DNA of 64,000 nt, from contig NC_060904.1 in NCBI RefSeq assembly GCF_014805685.1, forward strand, positions 17,197,811 through 17,261,810, read 5' to 3'. The notes beneath the pieces are model-generated. The model made no database searches. It was not told the DNA's origin and saw only the letters and a list, made by a program, of their open reading frames with translations. The stretch is from Silurus meridionalis (taxonomy: Eukaryota; Chordata; Actinopteri; Siluriformes; Siluridae). The translations under genes and the position numbers were made by a program. Shown here one piece after another: positions 1-12,630 of this stretch; positions within the stretch are counted from its first letter, which is position 1, and every line of letters begins with the position of its first letter.

Positions 1-98
1 TAAAGAGCTTCCGGAAATAACGAATCGGCGAAACTCTGCTTCCTAAACCTGTACCTGTTAGATGTGTCTTATAGCCTGGGAATAAGAAGGCTGAAAGA

Positions 99-99
<1 letters not shown>

Positions 100-181
<82 letters not shown>
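100..181. repeat. (CA)n microsatellite
   Basis: Uninterrupted CA dinucleotide array of about 41 units, followed by an imperfect tail to about 198. Confidence 0.97.
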
Positions 182-183
<2 letters not shown>

Positions 184-394
184 TACACACACAGATACAA
201 TCTCCCAGTCTTATCATGATGTTTGCTTTTGCATCTCGGTCATATCCTGAATCAAGCTTAGATTATAATTTTTATCAGTTCCTCTAGCACGCAGATCCAA
301 CAATGTGTTGCTCTCTATTTTTCTCTTAGAAATCAAAGGCAATTTTTATTTTCTTTTAATATGTACTTTACAGAAAAGTTTAATTCTTTCTTCG

Positions 395-575
395 CATATT
401 CCAGCAATGTTAGGAAGCTGAGGTCAGAGAGCGATACAGCACCCATGGAGCACAGAGGGTTAAGAGCATGTGCTCAAGGGCTCAAATGTGGCAGGTTGGC
501 AATACAGGGGCTTGAACCACCGACCATCCTATCAGCAAACCCTTTTCTCTACAGTTCCCTGACAATTTTTTTATT
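395..575 (+). repeat. Dispersed SINE-like repeat, copy A
   Basis: Shares with 48925-49125 the ordered blocks GATACAG, GTGCTCAAGGGC, AGTGGCA-like, CTTGAACC-like and TTCCCTGACA. The CTTGAACC segment resembles a tRNA B-box, so a tRNA-derived SINE is possible, but I cannot define a 5' A-box or a tail. The two copies are in the same orientation about 48 kb apart. Confidence 0.55.
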
Positions 576-1320
576 TAACCAAGGCAGTATCCAAACCAAC
601 ACATAGCTGACACACTTTCAGGCTCTACACATCTAAAACTTTCCCAGAGCTGGTACTAATCAGAGACAGGATGGGGCCATAAAGCTAAGTTCAAAGCATT
701 GACACTGGAGACCCCTTTAACCAATGTGAAATAAATATCTCAGGAAGCATCACATTATTACTTATACATTATCAATTACATAAACCGGAGAAGTTTTTAT
801 TTAAACCCACAGCCTTCCTCCAGCCAGGAACTAAGCTTCAGCTGCCCCTTGTTATGAGGATTTTAGCACCGGACAGTGACAATATGCGACTTTTATTCCA
901 AAGTTAAATTTACTTAACACACCATTTAAAAAATGCTCATCTAGTTAGGAATGAAAAGGTAGTGTTGAATAACTCCCCAACTGGAGCTGAAGCACGATTC
1001 AGGAGGAGTAAACCCAAGACCTACATGATAATCGGTATGATTCCTTTTGAACTGGTGCTGATCCACTGTGTCTTGGTAACGGAAAGTTAATAAATTGCGG
1101 CATAATTTTTCACTGTTTGATCGAACATTACTGTATAATTGTTTTTTTAATGAACTGCAGTTTTTTTAATCAAATCTGATTTGAGGAGCGCAAAATCGAT
1201 AGCAGAAATGAAATGAAATGTGGACAATAAATACAAGCTCTTGATAAGTAGAGCAGATAAAAAAAGTCTTTGGTGGGAGAAAGCTGATAATAAAATGGAG
1301 AGGTCATGATTTTAACAAGT

Positions 1321-1325
<5 letters not shown>

Positions 1326-1351
<26 letters not shown>

Positions 1352-1400
1352 TTATAATAGTGTGTGTGTGTTCTCAATTGTACTCTGTGCGAGTGTGTGT
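1326..1400. repeat. (TG)n microsatellite, interrupted
   Basis: TG array at 1326-1350 with further short TG runs to about 1410. Confidence 0.9.
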
Positions 1401-1509
1401 GTATGTGTGTACACGTAATGGGGTACTCTCAGGCTAATACATACATTTAGCGCTTTCCCCAGAGCAGTTTAAACACTAGAAATAAGAAAAATAATCAACA
1501 GCAGGTTGC

Positions 1510-1700
1510 TGTGATGAAGATGTTTTTGCAAAAGTTACAGCTTTACCATCATAAACCACTGGCACTGGAGACTTCTTCCACAAATGCATCAGGATGCATC
1601 ACTGTATCAACAATGTTTGTTAATCTGTTTATCAATCAATGATTGTTAAAAGAGTTATACAAATAAAACAGAGTTGAACTAAATTCTCACTTTAAACTAG
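1510..1700. repeat. Dispersed repeat with CACTGGAGACT core
   Basis: Contains GTTACAGCTTTACC and CACTGGAGACTTCTTCC. Similar blocks recur at about 690-790, 4990-5200, 11440-11560, 24380-24460 (inverted) and 37950-38030 (inverted), so this is a dispersed family. Its class is not recognised. Confidence 0.5.
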
Positions 1701-2224
1701 ATCCATGAAGTTTGATGGACATTTCAGACAGCAAACAAACCACAGCAAAAAAGAAAAAAAAAGGTTCATGGAGTATTTAACTGGAAATATGATCACAATA
1801 CCCACCGGGAGAAAATTAAATAAAGCTGTGTTTATATTATAAATAGGTCAGTGTGCAGATGTTTGTTTTGTCCCTTAAATGCCGCATTTTGCTCGATAAT
1901 AGACAAAATACTTTTATGTTTTTATCTTTAAAGCAGCGCACCAAACCCCTGGCTGAAATAATGAGGTTATTACATCATAGTCAGCCTGGTTAATCTTTTA
2001 GTAATTACCTCGAGCGCTACACTTCTGCTCACTGTGCTGCAGTGCTGCACTACTACACGTTCCCACAGTGCTGCGACGTCTTCGAACTCGGATTAGTGGA
2101 ATCGGATTTATCAAATGCATAAGTCAGGAGTGAGAAATTCGTGGGTTTGTGCTTATAAAGGAAAATAATCAGCGGGTTAATGTTAATGCTCGGACAGATC
2201 TCAGTAAATGAGGCCCGAAAATAT

Positions 2225-2620
2225 GATCTATGCAACTCAGTTCGCAATTCGAACTACATATCAAATATTAGTTACAAATTATTTCTCAGTTTTTAAATTA
2301 ATAAAACTATAGAGCACCTTCTAATAAATAAATATATATATATACAGTATATATGACACGCATAGTGTTATATGCTAGCTTCAATGTTCTTACTGTGTAT
2401 GCACACAAACATTGTTTAATTGTAGTAGTACATTATATATAATCTTAAATTTCAGTCCCTACATATGATTATTTTTACAAACTTGTATCTGGCACAATTT
2501 TTTAAATCAATGCATCACATCGTTAGCTTTTATGCCGATGCGAATCGCTGAATCTTAGCATCTTTACACATTACTGTTCTTTCAACTTACACACTCCAGC
2601 ACTCAATCACTAAGTTGCAA
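2225..2620 (+). repeat. Dispersed repeat sharing blocks with 26620-27170
   Basis: Shares the blocks ATCAAATATT(A/G)GT(T/C)ACAAATTATT, a CTAATAAATA/CTACTAATAATTA stretch and ATTGTTTAATTG in the same order and strand as 26950-27160. A GATGCGAATCG-type stretch near 2540 matches in character the GATGC/GATTCG-rich stretch at 26640-26800. Class unknown; perhaps an old DNA transposon. Confidence 0.4.
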
Positions 2621-3621
2621 TTAAAACAGGAAAACAGACTAAAGCGGTGCTCCTATTCCACCACCTCGATATTTGGCTAAACTACAAAACGTGTCCCTGA
2701 TTTTCAGAAGGTACCTCTGGCAGCTTCTCACCCATCTGGAGAACAGAACATAGTAGCATGGGTTGTAATGCTGCTCTGTTCGTGTGAATGATTACTGGGA
2801 AGGGGGATATTAATAATGCTTTATTTATGGTGGGGGAGATAAACATGTACAGCAAGCAAACCGAATCGACCACAAAAAAAGAGTAAGAAATAGAGATTCA
2901 CACACCGCTACAACATTTTTTAGAAAATTTTGAGAAATCCATGAGTAATGCAAGGGATGATGAAAAATAAGAGAGAGAAAGAGGGAGAGAGAGAGAAAGA
3001 GAATGAGGTTATGGATGACAACACAGCATCACAAATGTGAGGATTTTTGCCTGAATTAAAACAGCAAGGGACAACTCTCTCGTAACATCTGGATACTACT
3101 GCAGATTTAATCACATCACATAGATCGGGTGTGTGTATTTTTGGGGGGTGGATGGAATCCATTCCATTCGGATTAGCTGTGTGCCTGCTTAACTCCATCT
3201 GTCTAAGTCTCGTGTATGTCATAAAAGACAAGATATAAGAATCAGAAAATTAAGGGGGCAATATGTAACATTTACATAAAACGCTAATCAGCACCGTTTC
3301 TAGGCATAGGCAAACTAAACTAAACTAGGTGCATTCAGCTGGGGGGCGCCAGTGAGGCATTTGTTGTTTAGGTCAGATTTCTGGGTTAATTTTCCAACAC
3401 GCTTATCTCCGCCTCCTTTCATTATGTGAAATTACGCGTCAGTCCCATAATGTGCACCACAACATACATCGATATAAATGACACAACTAATACGCTAAAT
3501 TAGACAAATGACCTATTCACAATGCAACTGCTTAGCTCTGCCTCTATTCCTTAAAAAGCAATGCAGATTAAAAAAATGCCATCATTGTGAAGTTATCTGA
3601 TTGTGCAGTTATTCCAGGAAT

Positions 3622-4045
3622 AATAGAGAACGTTTGTAGACACCTAAACATAAGATTGGTGTTTATTGAACATCTCATTTCACATTGAGTCCCCAAATGC
3701 TGTTATAATAACCCCCACTCTTCTGGGAAGTCATTCCACTAGATTTTGGAGTATGCGTTTAAAGATTTGTGTAAGATTCATTCAGCCACAAGGGTGTTAG
3801 TAAAGTGATGTTCACATTCATTTTAAAGTTGTTTAACTGGGTTCATAGCTTCATAGCAGGAGATCTTCCACATCCAACCCATGTAAAGGAGATCTTAATG
3901 GCTTTGAGCACTATCATGATGGAAAACAGGTTTGGGTCTGCTAGTTCAAGTGAATGGAAAATTGCATTGGGTGCCTCCCAGTTTGTGCTTACAGCTTGGT
4001 GGAAAAGTCAGGTTTCCTGTACATTGTCTATATATTGTAGCTATA
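3622..4045 (-). mobile_element. Degraded Tc1/mariner-like fossil (DNAPVH family), copy 1
   Basis: Begins near the terminal motif GTAGACACCTAAACATAAG and carries the family blocks TTCCACTAGATTTTGG, TTCATTCAGCCACAAGGGTG, AGCAGGAGATCTTCCAC and GGTTTGGGTCTGCTAG, ending near GGAAAAGTCAGG. The reverse strand corresponds to the C-terminal half of a Tc1-type transposase, now broken by stops and indels. Confidence 0.7.
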
Positions 4046-4749
4046 GTCTATATAAATATATAAATTTGAGATTGAGGAAAAAATATACATCTACAACGTA
4101 ATAACATGCACATCCGGGCATGAGTTTAAACCAGAAGCTCTGGAGCTGTGGGCAAGAATTTTTTTTATCAAAGACGGTCATAAAGAAAGTATTGAACATA
4201 ACGACTTTTGGCTTCTCTTTCTCTCTTTTTCAACCTCAGCACAGTAAACATCTCCTCAGTTGGAGCTCGGCTAATCAGTTTTGAACCCCGAGCTGTGTCA
4301 CACGACGTTGGATTTAATAAAACGCCGTCCTCTGACTTAATCAATCACAATTCCTGGCGATGGCAACAGCGTCTGATGAAATAATTTATTCCTCTCCTTC
4401 TCTTCCTGTGAACAGATTTACGGCGGCGTCGCTTTTCCGGTGAGGATGAAAGCGAGTAAGTTGCAGTGCAAACCTCAGGGATGAACTGTTTCTCTCCTTT
4501 TTCATACTGAGAGGCAATTTGAGGCAGAGGGAGATGCAGTGCAGAATGGCAGAGTGATGTCTTTCTGTTCCTCTCTCCTTCGTTCGGTCTCCCTCGATCT
4601 CTTTCATTTTAACACCTCTCCATGTGGCGTCTTGTCCACGTGTAAATACCAGCTGCCGAGTGTCTCAGGGGCCATCAGAGCAAACATAACAAACAGATAC
4701 TCTTATGCACAACGCATATGGTGTCTTAAATATTATGCAGCACATATGT

Positions 4750-4752
<3 letters not shown>

Positions 4753-4795
<43 letters not shown>
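4753..4795. repeat. (CA)n microsatellite
   Basis: Perfect CA array of about 21 units. Confidence 0.97.
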
Positions 4796-4798
<3 letters not shown>

Positions 4799-4984
4799 CA
4801 GAAGTGGACTATCAAAATAAAAATAAAAAAAATGAAAGAGGTTATTATGTAAGCAATGAAACTGGTGTGAGTTCCTGGTACAAAATGCACAAACTATTAT
4901 GACCCAATGCTGTTTTTTTAATCCATTAATAGTTAATAATTAATGAAGGTAAAAAGGCAAAAAAAGAAGGTTCCAGCTTGTCAT

Positions 4985-5200
4985 AATAGCACAAGAAAAA
5001 AGTCAGGTCACAGCTTTACCTTTGAGCGTTAGAAAGCACTGACACTGGAGACTCATTAGACAAACATTATATTTGAAATGAAAAGTTTTTTTTATCAATT
5101 TATGTGTTCTTGTGAATGAGCTGTTGCCATAGAAATTATAACAAATCCTAACCTTGAGCATTCGATATAATATAATTTTAAAAACATTTTTGTATATACA
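4985..5200. repeat. Dispersed repeat with CACTGGAGACT core, second copy
   Basis: Contains AGTCAGGTCACAGCTTTACC, GTTAGAAAGCACTGACACTG and GAGCTGTTGCCATAGAAATT. The reverse complements of these blocks appear at 24250-24480, showing opposite-strand copies of one family. Confidence 0.55.
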
Positions 5201-5677
5201 GTATATATATATTTAATATATAAGTTTGGACACACCTTCTCCTTCAATTATGTTTATCTTTATTCTATTTGTTCAACAATGTACATTAAGTTCGAGGACA
5301 TCCAAACTATGAACGGACATCTAAGGAACTATGTAGTAAACAAATAATTTAGATTGTCCGGATTATCTACATCTAGTGTTGGCAAACTCCTGACATTCTT
5401 TCATCAGATTCATATATATATAAATCTGTGATATGTACTACAGTTAAAGCTGATGTTCAACAGCACCTCAAACTGAACAGATTGGAGAACACAACATCAC
5501 TGTTATAATCCAATTTTAATCCTCTTTCCAGAGGAACAACTCAGTCAGCAGGGGTGTTTCTCACATCGGTGTGTGTTCAAGGAGAAAAGTGGTGTGGGTG
5601 TGTGTGAGTGTGTGAATGCGTTGGACCCTGGCAGACACACTCTTTAGCTCATCAGCACATCCGACTGACCTACATAC

Positions 5678-5745
5678 ACATACACACCTACGCATGTATA
5701 CACACACACACACGCACACACACTCACACACACGCACTCACACAG
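5678..5745. repeat. Imperfect (CA)n microsatellite
   Basis: CA-rich array interrupted by CG, CT and TA units. Confidence 0.9.
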
Positions 5746-5923
5746 AGCTTTTGCGAGAGCTCCGATGTGCGAGCTCGTTGTCATGGAAAAAGTGCGGAGG
5801 CGCACCGATCCCATCTAAATGCCTGAGATTTCTGCATGATGCTGTGCTTCCCACACATATGGAAAGCGTTTAGCGAGCCCTCATCTCACCACAAGAGAGA
5901 AAGAAGGAGAGAAAAAGAGATAT

Positions 5924-5928
<5 letters not shown>

Positions 5929-5987
<59 letters not shown>
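5929..5987. repeat. (GA)n microsatellite
   Basis: Perfect GA array of about 29 units, preceded by purine-rich sequence from about 5893. Confidence 0.97.
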
Positions 5988-5991
<4 letters not shown>

Positions 5992-6831
5992 AATATATGA
6001 TGATCATCTTACAGTTTTTGGCATCACAGCGATGTTGCCATGGCAGCCACGGTTACACTGTTGTGTCAAGGGGATTGTACCAACGGTGATGTGACGTAAT
6101 CCATTCCCAAAGTCTCCACGGTCAGTGCTTTGTGACATAGAAAGTCTTGTTTTTTTTTTCTTTGATTGTTTGTTTGCTTGCTTTAAGCCTGCTGAGGGAA
6201 CAGGGCGTTTCACAGACAGCATTAAATGTAGTTCTAAATGGATAAAAAGTACAATATCAATACAGATAGTATTGCAATGCCAACTGGCTACAATGTACAA
6301 AAAATAAACCACTTCAGGACATGCTGTTTTAGAGAAATCAGTATCACACCCACTCCTGCATCTATTACATCCTCCAAAATAAACTAATACAATTAAATAA
6401 TTAAAGTTAATCATTTTTTGTGTTGAAATCGAAGTGAGTGGATTCATGTATTTATAAAAATACAGGTAAGAAAAGATGTTAACCTGCAGGACTGTAATCG
6501 CCCGTCACTGGCTCAAGCTTGGGCTCCTGTCAGATGCCTGGAGTGAGCTATAATTGGCAGAGTTATGGAAATAAACTCCTGCAAGCCCTGGAGAATATCA
6601 CAAGCCCCAGAGGTGTGAATACAGAGGAGCTTAACAATACAGCTGCTCCTGTGTGTGAGTGAGAGCTGAAAAACCCCATGAGATTCAGAGCGAGAGACTG
6701 ACGGATATCGCTTTTCTTTCTTTCTTTCTTTTTGTCATTTTAATGCCACTACAGTTCAGATCAAGTTCATCGACATGAATGATACTGAAATAAAGTTGTA
6801 CAAACCAGGGGGTTTGGTGGGGGGGTTTGGG

Positions 6832-7005
6832 GTGGAGGGACATCCTTAGAAGACCAGAGAAAAAACGGTGGAGGGACATCCTGAGAAGACCAGAGAAAAA
6901 ACGGTGAAGGGACATCGTGAGAAGACCAGAGGAAAAACAATGGAGGGACATCCTGAGAAGACCAGAGGAAAAACGATGGAGGGACATCCTGAGAAGACCA
7001 GAGGA
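6832..7005. repeat. 36-bp minisatellite, about 5 copies
   Basis: Units start at 6832, 6868, 6904, 6940 and 6976. Each reads GGAGGGACATCCTGAGAAGA with minor changes, then CCAGAG(A/G)AAAAAC. Because 36 is a multiple of 3, the minus strand stays open and gives a repetitive MSLHRFSSGLLR-type frame, most likely spurious. Confidence 0.92.
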
Positions 7006-7136
7006 ACCTTGGGACTCAAAGGGAACCTGTTCAGATCTGAGTGAAGCTACAGATTGAGAGTCCTGAGATGCGCAAGAGGACAGTGTTTATGATTACAGCG
7101 GCAGCACTTTGGTATATATGCATAGGCTCTGGATAG

Positions 7137-7212
7137 GTAGATGGATGGATGGATGGATGGATGGATGGATGGATGGATGGATGGATGGATGGATGGATGG
7201 ATAGATGGATGG
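7137..7212. repeat. (ATGG)n microsatellite
   Basis: Tetranucleotide array of about 18 units with a GATAG variant at each edge. Confidence 0.95.
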
Positions 7213-8589
7213 GACAAAGATACTTGATGTGTCATAGGTTGAGCTAGAGAAGGCGAGACAGTGGTTAAAATTCACTTCCTGCATGCTGTGAGGGTTTGTC
7301 TGTCCTGAGGCCATCTGGCTTCGTGCGACTAATAAAGGATCCTGTCACACACGATTAGCTGGAGCACGACTGACACTGTCGCTACACATCGGGTCACATT
7401 CAGGGCCGCTGGGAACATTGTTCCACCAGAGAGCCTGTCTCTCCAAACTGCACCCTGGGATAACATCCCAATTGCCTTTAATGCTCCGTCACGCCAGTCT
7501 CTGGAGCCCAAATGGCAAAATTATCATTCGGTACGCTTCAGAGTTTAGTGCGTGCTCTGACAGAGGTGAATTTTATTCACAGAGTCCTAAAATCACTGTC
7601 CTCATTAGCCTCTATTGCATCAAATATTCCTCAAAACTACTGCTATGAAGCAGCCAACAGGGAGCTGATGACTAATCCCAGACGAAACCCTGGACATAAA
7701 CCGACTATCAAACCAACAGCAGTCCAAACAGCGTTCAACAGTCAATTCCGCACTAGCCGAGTGTACACAGGACTTCATACCTTTTAGACCATTCGCAGCA
7801 TTAATACCCGGAAGAACACCTGATAGATCTGTCAATTAATAAATGTCACAGCTCTCAGGTTTCATTTTCTTGAAGCCCGCTGGAAATAACGCCTCAGGGA
7901 AAGGACAGGGAGACATTTCGGAAGAGCGTGGCTGAACACTCGGGGGCACGTTTCATCAGATGACTGCTTGCGGACATGGCTATGAGTAAAACTCGTTTGA
8001 AATGTTCTCTGGAGCTTGAGATGAGAGGAAATTCCTCAGTGTTAACACGTTCAAATCCGATCTAAACAATTTTCCCAAATCCGATAGTGAGAGATATTTG
8101 GGTAAAATAAATGCTCTATAATTATCCTGTGCACTGTCATCAGAATACAAGAGTATTTACACCACTGCTAGTCATTCCCTTTACATTATTGTAAAAGCAG
8201 ACTCATTACTGTAGTTGTATTTGGTGACATGATCAATATTTGTTTCTTCCCATTGGCGCCATTTTCAGCCCATCAACCTATTTCTTGTCATTGCCTTTTT
8301 CAACAGACCACCTGCAGAAGGAGTCAGTGATGTAAACATGACTGAGAACAGACACATTCTTGATAATTTGATCGTTTTGCTCTTCTTGTGTTTTATATGG
8401 TGGATGTTCAGCCTGAATACACTCATTAAACAACAAAATATTTTGGTATTAATATATTAATATGATGTGAGGTCCAGTTTCCAGCATGACACTAAAACAG
8501 GTAATAGTCATGACTAATAAGTACATGTCAGAGCCCAAACTACTTTACTTAAAAAAAAAAAAAAAAGTCTGACTACACTTTTTCAAGTT

Positions 8590-9180
8590 ATTTTAAAACA
8601 CGAGTATTTGTACTTCTACTTGAGTGAAGGATGTATGTACTTTTACCATCTCTGCTTCTTTTTGAACATCCACTCTCCTGGGAAGATGTTCCACTAGAAT
8701 TTGGAGTGTGCTTGTAGAGATTTGTGGAGATTTATTCAGACACAAGGGTGTCAGTAAAGTCAGGTACTGATGTAGGTGACTTGAGGAGGACTGTGGTGGG
8801 GTCAGCAATCACATTCATCCTAAAGGTTTTTAATAGGGTTTAGAGCTCTATAGCAGGAGATCTTCCACTCCAACCAGTGCTCGAATTGAGTCAAGTCTTA
8901 CAGGGCTCCCAGTTTTTGTATGATTCATATATTTTTTACAAAAATAATCTTGGGGACCTCCCAAAATCTATTTTTTACTTGTTATTGGGGGATCCAGGAC
9001 CTCCCAAAAGATATTAGGGACGTCCCATAACATTTTGTGCATTGGGCATAATCATGCCGGTTTGGGTCTCCTAGTTTAAAAGGATGGAAAATTTAATGCT
9101 AATTGTGTGCCTCCAATTTTGTCTCATATGGCTAGGAAAGTCAGGTGTCCTAATACTTTTGTCCATATAGTAAATATAAA
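8590..9180 (-). mobile_element. Degraded Tc1/mariner-like fossil, copy 2, with unrelated insert
   Basis: Family blocks GAAGATGTTCCACTAGAATT (8682), CACAAGGGTGTCAGTAAAGT (8743) and AGCAGGAGATCTTCCACTCC (8852) are followed by about 150 bases foreign to the family (about 8890-9045). Family sequence then resumes to the terminal motif CTAATACTTTTGTCCATATA near 9150-9170. The first 65 bases (TACTTCTACTTGAGTGAAGG) match the common fish TACTTTTACTTGAGTA repeat, also seen at 35180-35450. Confidence 0.65.
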
Positions 9181-10141
9181 ATGCTGTTACTACTTTAGCT
9201 AAGTAAGGTACATACCATAAGTAGCTAGCTGCTTAGATGTTATTGTTGGTCTAATCAAGGTCTAACAAGCAGCACAAGTCTCCAAATGGATCAATACAGG
9301 CATTGCTAAGTTGTTGTTTTTTTCACTAAAAGGATGTATGTGGTCTTTGGGGGAGGTGGAGGTTAAGATAGACTCTGTAGAGTACGTTGATTGTGAAGTC
9401 AGTAAGCAGTGCTAATAAAGTCCCACTGAGAACACTTACATTGCTCTCTCGCATCCGCATTGATCCGCTGTCGCACTAATCTACAGAACAAGACGTTAAA
9501 CATAGATTTCTACGGAAGGTGCTTCACGTTGCCGTGATAAGACAGGCGCATAATCAAGTGATGGTGTGGGTTCATGTGTCATTCCTTTTAATCAGCTCCC
9601 TGAAGTCTTTAAGTGCTTGTTATAAAGTACAGGTTGAATTGCAACTAAATCCTTAGGCTTATCAAGCTGTTCCATGTCTTTGAAATAAAATTAAAAAAAA
9701 ACAGCAACAGCAGATGATTTGCTGCTCTGCTGTGGCACGAGAAGAGAAACAAGAGAAACAAGTTTAAATGGGTGTGTTTCAATCGAAATGTATTTAAAAA
9801 CACTGTAAAGAGAATAAAAACACACTATGATCATTATTTATTTATTTTATCAATTCACCGGCTGAGCCATTCGTAATCAGAGCAAAGCTACGCAAGTATT
9901 GTGAGGAAATAACATCTAAAATCTTTCATTTCTTAAGTGCATTGTAATTACTGTAATAAATAAATCATGTGTTTTCTATCCATGATTTATTTATTTATTA
10001 ATTATTATTTATTTTATTAATTATTATTATCGAGAAAAAAATCAAGCAATTTGGAAACCCTCACAGGTGTGAACTAAATTCAGCATGCAGACCTTTTTTT
10101 TTTTTTTACTAATAATCTGTTTAGAAAAAAAATGTAAGTAA

Positions 10142-10142
<1 letters not shown>

Positions 10143-10177
<35 letters not shown>
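10143..10177. repeat. (TG)n microsatellite
   Basis: Perfect TG array. Confidence 0.95.
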
Positions 10178-10179
<2 letters not shown>

Positions 10180-11539
10180 AATACAAGGAACTTTCCCTGG
10201 GTAAACACTGATGTAACTTCAGAACTGGTTTGGACTACAGCTCATAAATTGTGGATGGTTGGCGTTCTAGTTGTTTTTACAATTTTCATCCATTTCTTCT
10301 TCTAATGCCAAAAATTTTTTCCATGGTAAAAACAACAAGAGAAACTCCAGTATTGATTCATTGCTTATAATCTCTCAAAGTCAACAAAGGAAAATTTTTT
10401 CTTCTTCAACATCCGAAAGTCACCTGAACTCACCAGCTTACTATGATTGAAGTCCAGATCACACTGTTGCTAGATGAGTGCTGTTTCAGGACATTGGCTG
10501 CATTTCTAGCTTTCACTTCAGCCTCTAGGCCAGTAAAAATGCTGTATATGTTCCTGCCTCATGAATCTGTCAGCTAATCATATACACAGAACTGAAAGAG
10601 ATCTCTCAATTCTCATCCTCTTGGCTAAGCGATGACAGGTCAAGCCTTGTGTATCATGCAACTCAAATACAAAAAAATAACCAGAGAATGATCTTTAATC
10701 CGCACAGTGCTGTAGTATCTTTATTTAAGCCATGACATTCCGAATGTTGGAGTGAAGAAACTGTCTGGAATAAAGAGAATATTCCTGAAGATCTTGACCA
10801 TTAAAAATACAATAAGGAGATTTTGGACTGTAACGCCGGGGCTTAGTTTTAAAGAGGGTAAAAAATGGATGCTGTAATTAAATCTTTTTGGGGAAAAAAA
10901 GGACAGCTTCGACCTTCAACATCTCCACGGTGAGAGAATAAAAACTGGTAAGGCCAGAGGAGAAAAGTTTTATTAGTGTTCCAAGAAGCAGAACTCGTTC
11001 ATTTTGTTTAAGGATTTCAAAGGGAATGTTAAACTGTCAGAGTTTTGTGACAATGTGAAGCTAAAAGGATAAAATAATTACCCCTTGCATTTCAAAACGT
11101 AATGGTTTGGACCTAGATTTATAAAATCCTCAAGTAATGTGATGAGAACTATTCTTCTCCTTCAGTGATAATCATCACATCCTTTACTGCAGGCATAGTG
11201 TCATATAATGTACACATTTATTACTCGATCAGTGTGTGGATTGTGATTGGCTGAAAGTTCAGGTGTGAGTTCAGAGTGTTAAACACACAGGGTTTTTTAT
11301 TTTTATAAAAATATACATAAAAAGTGTAAAAAACTAAGCTTTATTTTAATCAATATAGTCAGTTTTGCACTTCAAACATCACTGCTAATAACAGGCAGAC
11401 GCTCCATTAAAACGTTAACAAGCCGAACAGAGCTCAGACAGAGGTGTTCACATTATAAAAGTGGTCTCCAGTGTGAGGGTCTAACACATAGGTAAGGTTA
11501 TGACTTTAATGCTTTCTACAAGGGACTCAACAAGAAAAA

Positions 11540-11885
11540 ATATTTATGTTCTTTTTGAACATCCCAGTCCACATTAACTCCCCATTTTCTGATAAAATAA
11601 CCACTCTTGTGAGAAAATGTTCCACTAGATTTTAGAGTATAGCAGGAGATCTTCCATTAAAACCCTTGTGGAAATCATATCTTTATGCAGCTCGCTTTGT
11701 GTACAGAGGCATTTTCATGTTGGAACAGGTTTGGGTCTCCTAGTTCAACCAAAGAGAACATTTTATCCTGCCTTATCCAAAGACGTCCTAAACAAGGACG
11801 TCTTTAACTTTCTGGTAACAGTTTGGAGAGGAACCACATATATTGGAAAAGTCAGATGTCCTTATTCTTTTGTCAATGTTGCGTA
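11540..11885 (-). mobile_element. Degraded Tc1/mariner-like fossil, copy 3
   Basis: Contains TTTTTGAACATCCCAGTCCA, TGTTCCACTAGATTTTAGAG, AGCAGGAGATCTTCCATTAA and AACAGGTTTGGGTCTCCTAG in family order. It ends at the TIR-like ATTCTTTTGTCAATGTTG. The central third is missing compared with longer copies. Confidence 0.65.
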
Positions 11886-12486
11886 TCAAAAGGTAAATGA
11901 GGTAACTTATGCATGTTATTTCATCACTTCTGGTAATTCGTCCTGCTCCACTTTCAATGCACTTTCAATGCAAGTGTAATTTGCTGTATAAGAGTAGCGT
12001 CTAGCTGCCCCTCCAAGTGAATAATGACTTCAGAGAAATTCACCTTAATTTGTATGCATGTCCCAAATTCGAGGGCTGGAAAATTAGCCATTGTATAGTT
12101 ATCGAGGGAGCTAGCTCGTTTACCTGCAGGTATGATCAGAACGACGGATGGAAAAGGGTTGCATTTAAATGCGTCCGCTAAATAAGTTGGGTGATTTGTC
12201 AGGATCCGACGCCACGAACGCACTCACATCAAAGCTGTCTGGCTTTCTTTTCCCCTCGTGAGCCACAAATTGCTCATTAAATAGCAAATTATAATCAGGT
12301 TATTCTCAGAATGAGGCTGAGGTTGAAAGGGAAGAACATGCAAAAGAACAGGTCATGCTAAGCATTTTAAACAAAACAAAACCGTGCTTAGCCTCTATAC
12401 AACTCAGAATGTCAACATAAGGTCCTGCTAAATTTAATTATTAAGATCAGACTCAAATGCTAATTAAAAAGACTTACAAGCTAAAC

Positions 12487-12630
<144 letters not shown>

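Noticed and set aside
6004..6447. 147-codon minus-strand frame
   Set aside because: No recognisable domain, no splice or promoter context, compositionally like the flanks.
6832..7005. CRISPR-like regular repeats
   Set aside because: Units are directly adjacent without spacers, in a vertebrate genome; an ordinary minisatellite.
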